NCBI RefSeq assembly: GCF_014648915.1
Contig: NZ_BMSA01000050.1
Span: forward strand, 1-39,205
DNA: 39,205 bases
Direction of reading: 5' to 3'
Origin: Streptomyces phaeofaciens
GTDB taxonomy: Bacteria > Actinomycetota > Actinomycetes > Streptomycetales > Streptomycetaceae
Within the stretch, counting starts at the first letter, position 1, and the number at the start of each line of letters is the position of its first letter. Shown here piece after piece: positions 25,796 through 33,780 of this stretch. The position numbers and the translations under genes were made by a program. Below the pieces are notes generated by a model. It did no database searches. It was not told the origin of the DNA and worked only from the letters and a program-made list of their open reading frames with translations.

Positions 25796-26361
25796 TTTCG
25801 ACCTTTCCCCAGTCGCCGTTGCCCGGGCCGCCAACCGCAGCCCCCTCTTCGGCCTGTCCGCCGAACGCACCGCCTTCCACGTCGCCGGCCTGGAGGACAC
25901 CGGCCTGCCCGACGGCTGCGCCGATGGCATCGTGTGCGTGGACGCTCTCGGCGGCGCCACCGACCGCAATGCGGCGCTGCGTGAGCTCGGGCGTCCTCGC
26001 ACCGGGCGGACGCCTGGTGATGACACGGGCCTCGCGGCTGGGCACTGCCCCCGCCTGGCTGGAACAGGCCCGCACCACGGGGTTCACGGTCGAGCACGTG
26101 GACGAGCGGCCCGCCGAGCCCGCCATGTGGAGACGGCTCTACCGCCTGTGGATCGCCCACGCCGACGAACTGCTGAGCGAGCTGGGCGAGGTCCAAGCGC
26201 GGAACATGCTGCGCGAGGCACACCAGGTACTGCCCACGCTGCCGGGCCGCCGCGCGGTCCTGCTGACCCTGCGGCACGACACGAAGCAGCCGGCCACGCC
26301 CGGCACGGCCGATAGCATGCCCGGGCTCAGCCGCCACTCTGACGAGAGGACCCCACAGTGA
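25794..26361 (+). pseudogene. Truncated, frameshifted SAM-dependent methyltransferase
   Basis: Starting at about 25794, one frame encodes 'GFDLSPVAVARAANRSPLFG', a typical motif of class I methyltransferases, then 'FHVAGLEDTGLPDGCADGIVCVDAL' and 'AALRELGR'. The remainder, 'VLAPGGRLVMTRA...RLYRLWIAHADELL...', is in another frame, so a small deletion lies near 25987-25992. The N-terminal SAM-binding glycine loop is missing. The stop at 26359-26361 overlaps the GpsA start by four bases, so it was once part of that operon. Probably non-functional. Confidence 0.65.
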
Positions 26362-27371
26362 CCCCGCACCGTTCCGCCCGTGCTGCGGTACTGTCGGCCG
26401 GGTCCTGGGGCACCGCCGTGGCCAAGATCATGGCCGACGCCGGCACCAGCGTCATCGTGCACGCCCGCCGGGATGAGATCGCCGACTCCATCAACACGGT
26501 GCACCGCAACCCCGGCTACTTCCCGGACGTCGAACTGCCCGCCGCCCTGACGGCGACGACCGATCCGGCCGCCGCACTCGCGGGCGCGGACTTCCTGGTG
26601 CTGTCCATCCCCGCGCAGAGTCTGCGAACCAACCTCGCCGCGTGGGCACCGCACATCGGACCCGCCACGGTGATCGTGTCGCTGATGAAGGGCATCGAGC
26701 AGCACAGCCACCTGCGGGCCAGTCAGATCATCACCGAGGTGACGGGCGTGAGCGCCGGCCGTGTCGCGGTGCTGTCCGGCCCGAACCTGGCACGCGAGAT
26801 CATGGACGGCCAGCCCGCCGCCGCCACCATCGCCTGCACCGACGAGGACGCCGCCCACCGCTTCCAAAAAGCGTGCCACACCGGCTACTTCCGCCCCTAC
26901 ACGTCCACCGACGTGACCGGCTGCGAGCTGGGCGGCGCGGTGAAGAACGTCATCGCCCTCGCGGTGGGCATCGCCTCGGGCATGGGCCTGGGCGACAACG
27001 CGACGGCCCTGCTCATCACCCGCGGACTGGCGGAGACCACCCGGCTGGCCGTCGCCATGGGCGCCCATCCCGCCACCCTCGCCGGCCTGTCCGGCCTGGG
27101 CGACCTGGTGGCCACCTGCTCCTCACCGCTCTCCCGCAACCGCACCTTCGGCACCCACCTCGGCAGGGGACTGAGCGTCGAGGAAGCGACGGCCGCCACC
27201 CGGCAGACCACCGAAGGCGTCAAGTCCGCGCAGGCGATCCTCGCCCTCGCTCATACCCACGGCGTCGAAATGCCGATCACCGAGGTGATCTCCGCCCTGC
27301 TGCACGAGAAGGTCACCCTCGACGAGGCCGCCGCCGCGCTGATGCAGCGGCCCCCCAAGCCCGAGCGCTGA
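26358..27371 (+). CDS. gpsA: Glycerol-3-phosphate dehydrogenase [NAD(P)+]
   Basis: The 337-aa protein matches GpsA, which makes sn-glycerol-3-phosphate from dihydroxyacetone phosphate. The Rossmann loop is AAVLSAGSWGTAVA (9-22), where the usual first Gly of GxGxxG is Ser13. K111 in SLMKGIE and K196 in GAVKNVIALAVGIASGMGLGDN (193-214) are the substrate lysine region, and TRGLAE follows (221-226). GTG at 26358 has GAGAGGA upstream and overlaps the methyltransferase stop. Its presence among glycosyltransferase genes suggests a glycerol-phosphate part in the product. Whether the genome also has a housekeeping copy cannot be seen here. Confidence 0.92.
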   Translation: MTPHRSARAAVLSAGSWGTAVAKIMADAGTSVIVHARRDEIADSINTVHRNPGYFPDVELPAALTATTDPAAALAGADFLVLSIPAQSLRTNLAAWAPHIGPATVIVSLMKGIEQHSHLRASQIITEVTGVSAGRVAVLSGPNLAREIMDGQPAAATIACTDEDAAHRFQKACHTGYFRPYTSTDVTGCELGGAVKNVIALAVGIASGMGLGDNATALLITRGLAETTRLAVAMGAHPATLAGLSGLGDLVATCSSPLSRNRTFGTHLGRGLSVEEATAATRQTTEGVKSAQAILALAHTHGVEMPITEVISALLHEKVTLDEAAAALMQRPPKPER

Positions 27372-27432
27372 CCCCCGGCCCGCCCGCGCGGGCCGCCCCA
27401 CACCGTTACCCTCCACCCGGAGGTTCCTGTCC

Positions 27433-27789
27433 ATGCACGCACCCGTGCTGCCCGCTGTCCAGATCGCCGTCACTCTCGGCCTGGTGGCGTGGATGATCAC
27501 CGGCTTCACCTCCCTGCCCGGCCGCTGGCTGCGCTGGAAGATGTTCTGCCGGGCCACCTTCACCATCGTGACGCTCACCGGCACGACCAAGGACGGCCGC
27601 ACCGAGCCCGTGAACGTCTACGACCACCTCTCCCCCGGGAGCTTCATCCTCGGCCCGCCCCAGCTCCAGACGATCCTCGACCATCTCGTCCGCAGCGGCC
27701 GCTACGAACGGATCGACGGACACGGCCGGGTCCTGTCCGCCCGCGGCGAGCGCACCGTGGAAGTCAGGTGCAGCCGTGTGGTTCTTTGA
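27433..27789 (+). CDS. Small membrane protein
   Basis: The 118-aa product has one hydrophobic segment near the N-terminus (about residues 7-25), then a mainly beta-structured cytoplasmic or outer domain ('FCRATFTIVTLTGTTKDGRTEPVNVYDHL'). ATG at 27433 has GGAGG upstream. It overlaps the next (broken) membrane gene by 14 bases. No known family is recognised. It sits at the end of the biosynthetic region and may work with the truncated membrane protein that follows. Confidence 0.6.
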   Translation: MHAPVLPAVQIAVTLGLVAWMITGFTSLPGRWLRWKMFCRATFTIVTLTGTTKDGRTEPVNVYDHLSPGSFILGPPQLQTILDHLVRSGRYERIDGHGRVLSARGERTVEVRCSRVVL

Positions 27790-28213
27790 CGCCGTCGCCT
27801 CCGGCTTCCAGCACCCCACCGACCCCGGCCGCCTCCAGTGGTTCCGGATCATCTTCGCCACCGTACTCACCGCACGGTTCGCCCTCGCCTTCGGCCAAGG
27901 CGGCTGAGACCGCCTCACCCCCGGCTCGCTCAGCGCCCACCTCGCCGAACAGCACCTCGGCCCCGCCCGGGCCCGCCTCCTGATCGCCCTCTACCGGCCC
28001 GCGCTGATCATCCGTACGGGCGCCGCCCTGGCCCTGGCCTGCGGCCTCGCGCCCCGCCTCGCCCTGCTGGCGGTGCTAGCCGGCACCGCGATCGACTCGT
28101 TCGCCCGCGCTCAACAACGGCTGTGGGCGTCCAACGCAAGTATTGACCAACCCGACGAGTGGACGCACACGTTGCATGCTGCAGCACAGGCCTGGGTGGA
28201 GCACCGAGGGTAG
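27776..28213 (+). pseudogene. Membrane protein with in-frame TGA, C-terminally truncated
   Basis: From GTG at 27776 the frame encodes 'WFFDAVASGFQHPTDPGRLQWFRIIFATVLTARFALAFGQGG', then TGA at 27905-27907. The same frame continues with strong coding character as 'DRLTPGSLSAHLAEQHLG... LLIALYRPALIIRTGAALALACGLAPRLALLAVLAGTAI' to a stop at 28213. The TGA probably replaces TGG (Trp). After about 28095 the sequence stops looking like membrane protein, so the C-terminus is missing as well. Likely an HTTM-like or DoxX-like multi-pass protein before decay. It ends shortly before a terminator and the CRISPR array. Confidence 0.6.
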
Positions 28214-28242
28214 GCGGGAACCCCCCTCTCTCCGCCCCTGCG

Positions 28243-28280
28243 GGCTGTGCCCCTCGAGTCCCAAATCGAGGGGCACAGCC
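28243..28280 (+). terminator. 15-bp perfect terminator hairpin
   Basis: Positions 28243-28257 (GGCTGTGCCCCTCGA) and 28266-28280 are exactly complementary, with an 8-base loop. It lies just past the truncated membrane gene and before the CRISPR array. Either strand could use it. Confidence 0.8.
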
Positions 28281-28314
28281 ATGACGAGACCGACGAGGTC
28301 TGGGCCAGCCCGAG

Positions 28315-28465
28315 CGGTTCACCCCCACGTCGACAGCGACCACGCCGGGATCCGCGAGCGCGCCGTCACCAGCGCTGGATCACCCCCGCATCGGCGGGAA
28401 CCACGCCCGTTCCTGAGGCGTCAGGCGAAGCAGGAACGGTTCACCCCCGCGTTCGCGGGGGTCTA
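28315..28465 (-). CRISPR. Reverse-oriented part of a degenerate CRISPR array
   Basis: Three 29-base repeats lie at 28315-28343, 28376-28404 and 28437-28465, exactly 61 bases apart with 32-base spacers (28344-28375 and 28405-28436). They read in the sense C-G-G-T-T-C-A-C-C-C-C-C-G-C, the complement of the type I-E-like repeats that follow. Their conserved end reads GTGAACCG instead of GTGTTCCG on the minus strand. The copies differ from one another, so this end is decayed. Confidence 0.7.
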
Positions 28466-28498
28466 CCAACGTCTTCGTTGGACGTGCCCCACATGACC

Positions 28499-29014
28499 GT
28501 GCTCCCCACCGACGCGGGGGTGCCCCACAACGCAATGCGGTCGCCGGATACGGCCTTGTGTCTTCCTCGCCCACACAGGAATGGTCCGCCCGGCACGTTC
28601 GCCGCGACGGATCCGACACCGTCCTCCCCGCCAACGCGAGGGTGTTCCGTGGGTGGACATCACGTGCGTCTTCGACTCCACGTCCTCCCCGCCGACGCGG
28701 GGGTGTTCCGGCAACGCCGTTCAGGCTGAGGTATCCGCTCCCGTGGTCCCCGCCGGCGCGGGGGTGTTCCGGGTTCGAGTCCCGTCACGCGCCCTGAAGG
28801 ATCGTCCTCCCTGCCAACGCGGGGGTGTTCCGATGGGGAAGGGGGTCGGTTTTGGGAAGGTGTAGCCCTCCCCGCCGACGCGGGGTGTTCCGCAGGAGAT
28901 GGGCCGCGCCCTGATCGAGGCGCTGTGGTCCCCGCCAACGCGGGAGTGGTCCAATTGCAGACTGGGCCCTGATCATCACACCCGCATGGTCCCCCCCGCG
29001 ACAGCGCGCCCCAG
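28499..29014 (+). CRISPR. Type I-E-like CRISPR array, partly decayed, no cas genes nearby
   Basis: Nine repeats start at 28499, 28560, 28621, 28682, 28743, 28804, 28865, 28925 and 28986, with 32-base spacers. The best copies (28682, 28743, 28804) have the sense GTCCTCCCCGCC...GGGGGTGTTCCG, typical of actinobacterial type I-E repeats. The copy at 28865 lacks one G. The copy at 28560 (21 of 29 matching the consensus) and the copies at both ends are degenerate. Spacer 28772-28803 contains a tRNA T-arm-like sequence. There is no cas gene in the visible 29 kb upstream or 10 kb downstream, so the array is orphan here; cas genes elsewhere could still serve it. Confidence 0.9.
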
Positions 29015-29200
29015 GAGGCTGGACGGCACGGGTGCGCTCCTGGGCACGCGTCAAGTGGGTCTGTCTGCCGCACGCAGCACCGAGCGCAGCGGCACACGCC
29101 GCTGACAACTGGCCCCCTGGCCCGAGCCGGGATGCCGGCCCGTACCAGCACGCCGCTGCCCACCTCGCGGGCCAGGGTGTCAGTGTCAAGTCTTCGTCGT

Positions 29201-30280
29201 TCATCGCCCCTCGCTGTCGTCGGGCTGGCTGTTGCCAACGGCCCTGCAAAAGCGTCTCCACCGCTCTTGTGCAGCTCTCTCACTGATGCGCAGGGCCGCA
29301 GCGATCTCCCCCCAGGGAGACCCGCGCTTGATCATTTCTGCGGTGATACGGATAGCCGTGTCCGTTCCTGACAGGTCCTGCCCTATGCAGATGCCTGGAG
29401 CTGCTCGTAGCAGAGCGCGCTCTGTCTGCCCTGAATCGGTTCCTGAGCTACTGCTGAGGCAGACCGAGCACCGGCTTTGTCCCTGGGCAGCCTCAGAGAG
29501 CCGGACACGTTGCACTGCCTGGCAGGCCAGACAGCGGACGGTCCACGGCGCGGCGAAGCTGCGGTACGGCTCAGCCGGATGAAAGCCGGCCGTCCGCACC
29601 ATGTGAGCGGCTCGCTCTGGAGTAAGCCGCGTTGCCTCTCCCTGGGCGAACTGCGCCTCGAGATCGGCTACAGCCTGATGGGCCTGGGCTGCAGACGTTC
29701 GATGGTTGCGCCGTGCCCGTGCCCCTGCCTGCTCCCAGAGGAGCCGTTGGGGCAAGGGCACCTCGCACCCGATCAGAAACGCGTGGAGGCCCTCCTTGGA
29801 CGCCGGCACCGCCATACGACGAAGGATGCGGTGCAGCGTGGACGTGGACAGCGGGACACAACCAGCGTGCTGACGCGCACGCTTGTGCATGAGTCGAATG
29901 GTGGGGCCGCCGTGTGTCGCATGCAGAGCGACCAAGGCGATGCCTAGATCTGCGAGGCTGTGCACCAGATGCGGGGGGAGTCCCGCCGGGAGCGGCGTGC
30001 CCTGCGCAGCCCGCCGATTTTGCCGGTAGGCCGCCTCCCACAGTCGGTCGACGTGATCGATGTCGAGACCGCAGGCATGTGCATACGCTCGGGCCACTTC
30101 CCGGCGGGGCAGGCGATCGCCGGACGCCGCGCGCTGAAGCGTCGTGGCACTGTAATCGCCTGCCCGGCTGGCGAGGTCTTTGTAGGTCAGCCCTTTGCGG
30201 CGGCGTCCTTGCCGTAGGTGGTCGGCAAGCGCAGCCAGTTCTCCTTTGTTGTCGAGGAGGGGCCTCTCCGGCCGTGCCAC
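29201..30280 (-). CDS. XRE-type regulator with zinc ribbon
   Basis: The 359-aa protein starts with a helix-turn-helix of XRE type (about residues 12-80: 'LRQGRRRKGLTYKDLASRAGDYSATTLQRAASGDRLP'). A long helical middle follows, then a zinc ribbon (C250-x2-C253 and C271-x2-C274, 'RCLACQAV ... RCSVCLS'). The C-terminal segment (about 310-345) has a second helix-turn-helix look ('WGEIAAALRISERAAQERW'). I place the start at GTG 30280, with GAGGGG about 11 bases upstream, since the domain begins there. The membrane protein gene upstream ends 11 bases before, so the two are an operon. Its target is not known. Confidence 0.75.
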   Translation of the reverse strand: MARPERPLLDNKGELAALADHLRQGRRRKGLTYKDLASRAGDYSATTLQRAASGDRLPRREVARAYAHACGLDIDHVDRLWEAAYRQNRRAAQGTPLPAGLPPHLVHSLADLGIALVALHATHGGPTIRLMHKRARQHAGCVPLSTSTLHRILRRMAVPASKEGLHAFLIGCEVPLPQRLLWEQAGARARRNHRTSAAQAHQAVADLEAQFAQGEATRLTPERAAHMVRTAGFHPAEPYRSFAAPWTVRCLACQAVQRVRLSEAAQGQSRCSVCLSSSSGTDSGQTERALLRAAPGICIGQDLSGTDTAIRITAEMIKRGSPWGEIAAALRISERAAQERWRRFCRAVGNSQPDDSEGR

Positions 30281-30291
30281 GCAATGGCCCC

Positions 30292-30561
30292 TCAGCGTTG
30301 GCTGCTCGGATCCAGCAGAGCCCGTACCGCACGGGTGAGACCGCGCAGCGGGCGGGTGCCGGCTGCCGTGATGAGGGCCACCGCGATCAGCCCCGCCCAG
30401 GACAGGATCTGCACGATCTGGTCCACCGGCATGCCGGTGAGTGCCAGGGATCCCGCAAGGATGAGAACGGTCACGATCACAGCGGCTTCGCCGCCGCCCA
30501 ACCGCTTGGGCGCGAATGTGGGACTGGCCGGAGTGACACATGCGTGGTGGTGCTCAGACAT
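30292..30561 (-). CDS. Small two-pass membrane protein
   Basis: The 89-aa product has a His-rich start (MSEHHHAC) and two hydrophobic segments (about residues 24-42 and 49-68), ending in a basic tail. ATG at 30561 has GGAG about 9 bases upstream. It is co-directional with and 11 bases before the XRE regulator, perhaps as a membrane partner. No family is recognised. Confidence 0.65.
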   Translation of the reverse strand: MSEHHHACVTPASPTFAPKRLGGGEAAVIVTVLILAGSLALTGMPVDQIVQILSWAGLIAVALITAAGTRPLRGLTRAVRALLDPSSQR

Positions 30562-31571
30562 CGAATTGCTCCGTCTGTTCGGGAGGTCCGGCGACGCATG
30601 CTGCAAGGCGCCGGTTCCGCTCCTGGCTCAAGTACGCGTTACGCTCAGTGCAGTTGGCCCTGTTCTGAGTGCACAGAATCGTGCCACCCCGGCTGCCCGT
30701 CCCACGCCGATCAACGCTATTCATGCGCGTCTGTACCGGCATCTGATAACAGCGACAACGAGTGGGCGCAGCTCATTTTCCGGGTGGGACAGAATGCATC
30801 AACTGCTGATCAGGCGTTCTTCCTGCGCAGGCGTACGGCGCTGGCGGTGCGCCCTCCCGCAGAAGGCAGGCACATCTCACCTTGTCCCACGCCTTCTTGT
30901 CGCTCAGGTGGCCAGCTGCAACGATGCGCAGCGCGCCACTGCGGCGCGCTCCCCGGGACTGCTCCTGGCTCGACAGGCTGGACAGGGAGAATTGGCATGA
31001 TCACGTTGGCCCGTGAAACTGCCCCCGAGAGCCGGCACCGCCTCAGCGGGCCGGCTCTTCGTGGTGGTACAGACCATCCACAGGATGACGGCATCCCTTC
31101 GTCGTCCTCCGGGAGGCTGCACAGCGCCCCCTCCCCCGGCCGCGCTGGTCTTCCCACACCGCTGCTCTGGCACGATCGCAGGGGAAGGCCGGGCAGGTCG
31201 TCCTGCCGGACGGCGTCGAGCCATTCAGGCAGCCGGCGCACCGACGCTCGGTGAGCATGGCCGCGAAGACCGAACGTGGCGGGTCAGAGTGTCGCGCTCA
31301 AGGCGGTGAGTCCGCTCGCCTGCCATGTTGCTCCGCGCACCGGATCAGGGCCGCCGGCTTCCCTCGCCGCAGGAAAGGCATAGTCTCTGCTTACCGGCTC
31401 CCAGGGCTCGCCGCGAAGGCACACCTCAGCCCTCATCCGCAGGACTGCTACGACACGGCAGGACCGTAGTGGACTGGCAGACGCAGCGGCCGGGGGAAGC
31501 GTGTGCGCATCCGATGCCAGGCGTGGGTTGTCGGCCCGTACCTGCGAGGGCCTTGAAGGAGTGTGAGGATC
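30562..31571. other. 1-kb region without a clear gene
   Basis: Open frames here lack coherent protein pattern. The stretch 30640-30680 is relatively AT-rich and probably holds the promoter of the minus-strand pair. On the minus strand around 31190-31250, 'RRLPEWLDAVRQDDLPGL' resembles the C-terminal region of ISL3-type transposases, but it is too short to assign. The ribosome site GAAGGAG for the next gene lies at 31555-31561. Confidence 0.4.
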
Positions 31572-32189
31572 ATGTCTGACACCACGACCGAAACAAACGG
31601 GGTGACCTCCCAGTATGCGGCGCAGGTGGCCGGTGACCTGGAACGCAACCTCAAGGAGCGGGAACGCCTCGCCGGTGAGATCACTGTGTTGCAGAGCCGG
31701 TTGGACGCTCTGGAGAAGGACCGCACCGTGCTGCTGAACCTCCAGCAGGCCCTCGGCGCCGCCCCCTCCCCCACCGCAGCGGAGACCGAACCGGCAGCCA
31801 AGGCACCGGCCGCCCGTGGGAAGGCCGCAGCCGCGGCAGATACGGCCACGCCGGCGAAGTCCAAGAAGCCCGCAGCAGCCGGCAAGCCGGCAGACAGACA
31901 GAAGACGCCCCGCCGCTCCGCCGCGGAGCCGGCTCAGCCCTCGCTCGTCTCTCTGGTCCGCGAGTACCTGGCCGCCCAGAAGCAGCCGCTCTCCGCAGCC
32001 GACATCACCCAGGCACTGGCAGAACAGCATCCCCGGCGTGCCATCAAGACGACCGTCGTGCGCACCACCCTCGAAGGACTGGTGGCCAAGAGCCACGCCC
32101 AGCGCAGCAAGCAGGGCGCATCCGTCTACTACACCTCCCCCAGCACCCCGCCGCCCACCGAGAACCAGGCACAAGACCAGCCGGCCTGA
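31572..32189 (+). CDS. Coiled-coil/winged-helix protein
   Basis: The 205-aa product has a coiled coil (about residues 18-62), a Lys/Ala/Pro-rich flexible linker (about 63-118) and a C-terminal winged-helix-like domain (about 120-190, 'LVREYLAAQKQPLSAADITQAL...TTVVRTTLEGLVAKS'). The lysine-rich linker resembles that of DNA-associated proteins. ATG at 31572 is used because GAAGGAG lies ten bases upstream; a GTG at 31563 is too close. It may bind DNA or a nucleoid partner. It is a single gene, convergent with the response-regulator operon. Confidence 0.75.
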   Translation: MSDTTTETNGVTSQYAAQVAGDLERNLKERERLAGEITVLQSRLDALEKDRTVLLNLQQALGAAPSPTAAETEPAAKAPAARGKAAAAADTATPAKSKKPAAAGKPADRQKTPRRSAAEPAQPSLVSLVREYLAAQKQPLSAADITQALAEQHPRRAIKTTVVRTTLEGLVAKSHAQRSKQGASVYYTSPSTPPPTENQAQDQPA

Positions 32190-32297
32190 CCCCGGGCATC
32201 AAACGGACGGCCCCCTCCCATCCGGCGGCGGACCTCCCCGACCTGCGGCCGCGCCCGTACGCGGAGCGCCACCCCAGGAGATCGGTGACCGCGAGTC

Positions 32298-33230
32298 TCA
32301 TCCCTGCGACGGCAAGGCCGTGGCATCGCTGGCATCGGGGTGGTCCAAGGCGTCGAACGCCTGCCGCAGCCGCCGGATCCTGCGCTCAAGGTGATCTGCC
32401 GTCACGCTTCTTGGAACGCCGTCCGACATCTCATCGAGCTCCCTGGTGATTGCCTCGACCGCCTCCTCGACGGCCGCCAGGCGCGCGGAGAGCTCTGCCA
32501 GCAGTCCGGTCGGGCTCCCGCCGGGACTGCCCTCCAGCTCAAGGCGCAGCAGTGCCGCCTGCTCCTGGAGCTGGACGTTCTTCATGTGCAGCTCGACGAA
32601 GACCGATACCTTCGCGCGCAGCACCCATGGGTCGAACGGCTTGGAGATGTAGTCGACCGCGCCCGCCGCATAGCCGCGGAACGTGCTGTGGGGGCCATGG
32701 TTAATGGCGGTGAGGAAGATGATCGGGATGTCCCGCGTTGCTTCGCGCCGCTTGATGTGCGCAGCGGTCTCGAATCCGTCCATGCCCGGCATCTGCACGT
32801 CCAGCAGAATGACCGCGAAGTCGTCCGCCAGCAGCGCTTTGAGGGCTTCTTCTCCTGACGATGCGCGTACCAGCGTCTGGTCGAGCGCGGACAGGATCGC
32901 CTCCAGGGCGAGCAGGTTCTCCGGCCGGTCATCGACGAGGAGGATCTTGGCTTTGGTGTTGAGGCCATGCGGCTGGGAACGGGGGTGCCGGCGCAGGTCG
33001 CCCGTCCGGCTCGGGGCCGCTTCTGTCTGCGCGGGCCGCTCCTCGTGCGGGGGCGGGCCGGCGGAGGTCACGTCGTGATCGGGAGGAGTCGTGTCGCGGA
33101 GACGCTGTTTGATCTGCTCCAGTCCGGCACGGGAGTTGAAGACGCCTTCCAGGGCCTGTCCGACGGCTGCTTCGGTGTCGTGCAGGGCCCTGTCGAGTGC
33201 GTCGTGCGGCGTGGTGGCGTCGTCAGTCAT
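32298..33230 (-). CDS. Response regulator with coiled-coil tail
   Basis: The 310-aa protein has a central receiver domain (about residues 94-212): ILLVDD (96-101), phospho-acceptor D144 in LLDVQMPGMDG, T174 and K197 in YISKPFDP. The N-terminal 50 residues are helical and the C-terminal part is a long coiled coil with no DNA-binding output domain. Such receivers act by protein contacts. The start overlaps the sigma-factor gene by 8 bases, so the receiver and sigma factor likely work together in one stress-type pathway (inference). No histidine kinase is present in the window. Confidence 0.85.
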   Translation of the reverse strand: MTDDATTPHDALDRALHDTEAAVGQALEGVFNSRAGLEQIKQRLRDTTPPDHDVTSAGPPPHEERPAQTEAAPSRTGDLRRHPRSQPHGLNTKAKILLVDDRPENLLALEAILSALDQTLVRASSGEEALKALLADDFAVILLDVQMPGMDGFETAAHIKRREATRDIPIIFLTAINHGPHSTFRGYAAGAVDYISKPFDPWVLRAKVSVFVELHMKNVQLQEQAALLRLELEGSPGGSPTGLLAELSARLAAVEEAVEAITRELDEMSDGVPRSVTADHLERRIRRLRQAFDALDHPDASDATALPSQG

Positions 33231-33780
33231 CGCTCGCCTCCCCGGTCGCGGTGAGAAGTCGGGCCCGGGCCTGGTGGATGAGGTTGCGTACAGTACTCGC
33301 GGAGACTCCCATGTCGGCGGCGGCCTCAGCGGTGGAACAGCCGGCGATGTGGACGAGGACGAGTGCCTGCCTCTGTCGTTCGCTCAGCTGCCCAACCGCC
33401 TCCATCATGCCCTGGTAGGTCTCTTTGAGCACGACATGGTCTTCGAGGAGGATGCGGCCGTCGGCGGGCTCGCTGTCGTCCAGGGAGACGTGGCGGGTGT
33501 GGTGGCGGCGAGCGAACAGTACGTGGCGGACGGCCGTTTTGATCAGCCATCCCTTCCAGTTGACGATCTCGTTGAGCTGGAGCCTGTGCATGTGTTCCCA
33601 GGCCTTGATGAACGCATGCTGGGTGGCGTCCCATCCGTCCGCGGCGCAGCCTGATGCGGCCAGTGTGGCCTTGCGCAGCACCACAGGATGAAAGGCCTCG
33701 TAGAGGTCCTCGACCTGTTTCTCCCATGCGGCCTCAGCCGGTTGCGGCTCAGTCGGGGGCTCGTCAGCTGCCGCGCTCAT
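33223..33780 (-). CDS. ECF-type RNA polymerase sigma factor
   Basis: The 185-aa protein matches group 4 (ECF) sigma factors. Region 2 reads 'VEDLYEAFHPVVLRKATLAASGC...DATQHAFIKAWEHMHRL' and region 4 'LSERQRQALVLVHIAGCSTAEAAADMGVSASTVRNLIHQARARL', with a helix-turn-helix ending in TVRNLIHQAR. It directs polymerase to a small set of promoters. ATG at 33780 has GGGAG upstream. It overlaps the small membrane protein gene by 17 bases and the response regulator by 8, so the three are one operon. The membrane protein could be its anti-sigma factor, though it lacks the usual zinc motif. Confidence 0.85.
   Translation of the reverse strand: MSAAADEPPTEPQPAEAAWEKQVEDLYEAFHPVVLRKATLAASGCAADGWDATQHAFIKAWEHMHRLQLNEIVNWKGWLIKTAVRHVLFARRHHTRHVSLDDSEPADGRILLEDHVVLKETYQGMMEAVGQLSERQRQALVLVHIAGCSTAEAAADMGVSASTVRNLIHQARARLLTATGEASDD

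Noticed and set aside
24838..26337. A 499-aa minus-strand frame across the APH-like kinase and methyltransferase region
   Set aside because: Only about 35 codons near 25690-25795 match a known family (dehydratase scrap); the rest is antisense of other genes.
28772..28803. A tRNA gene in the CRISPR region
   Set aside because: Only the T-arm-like part exists; no anticodon arm, D-arm or acceptor pairing is present, so it is a spacer, not a gene.
28340..29014. Short open frames over the CRISPR array
   Set aside because: They arise from the GC-rich repeats; the 61-base period explains them.
31190..31250. Possible ISL3 transposase fragment on the minus strand
   Set aside because: Only about 18 residues look similar and the flanks do not continue the match, so I do not call it.
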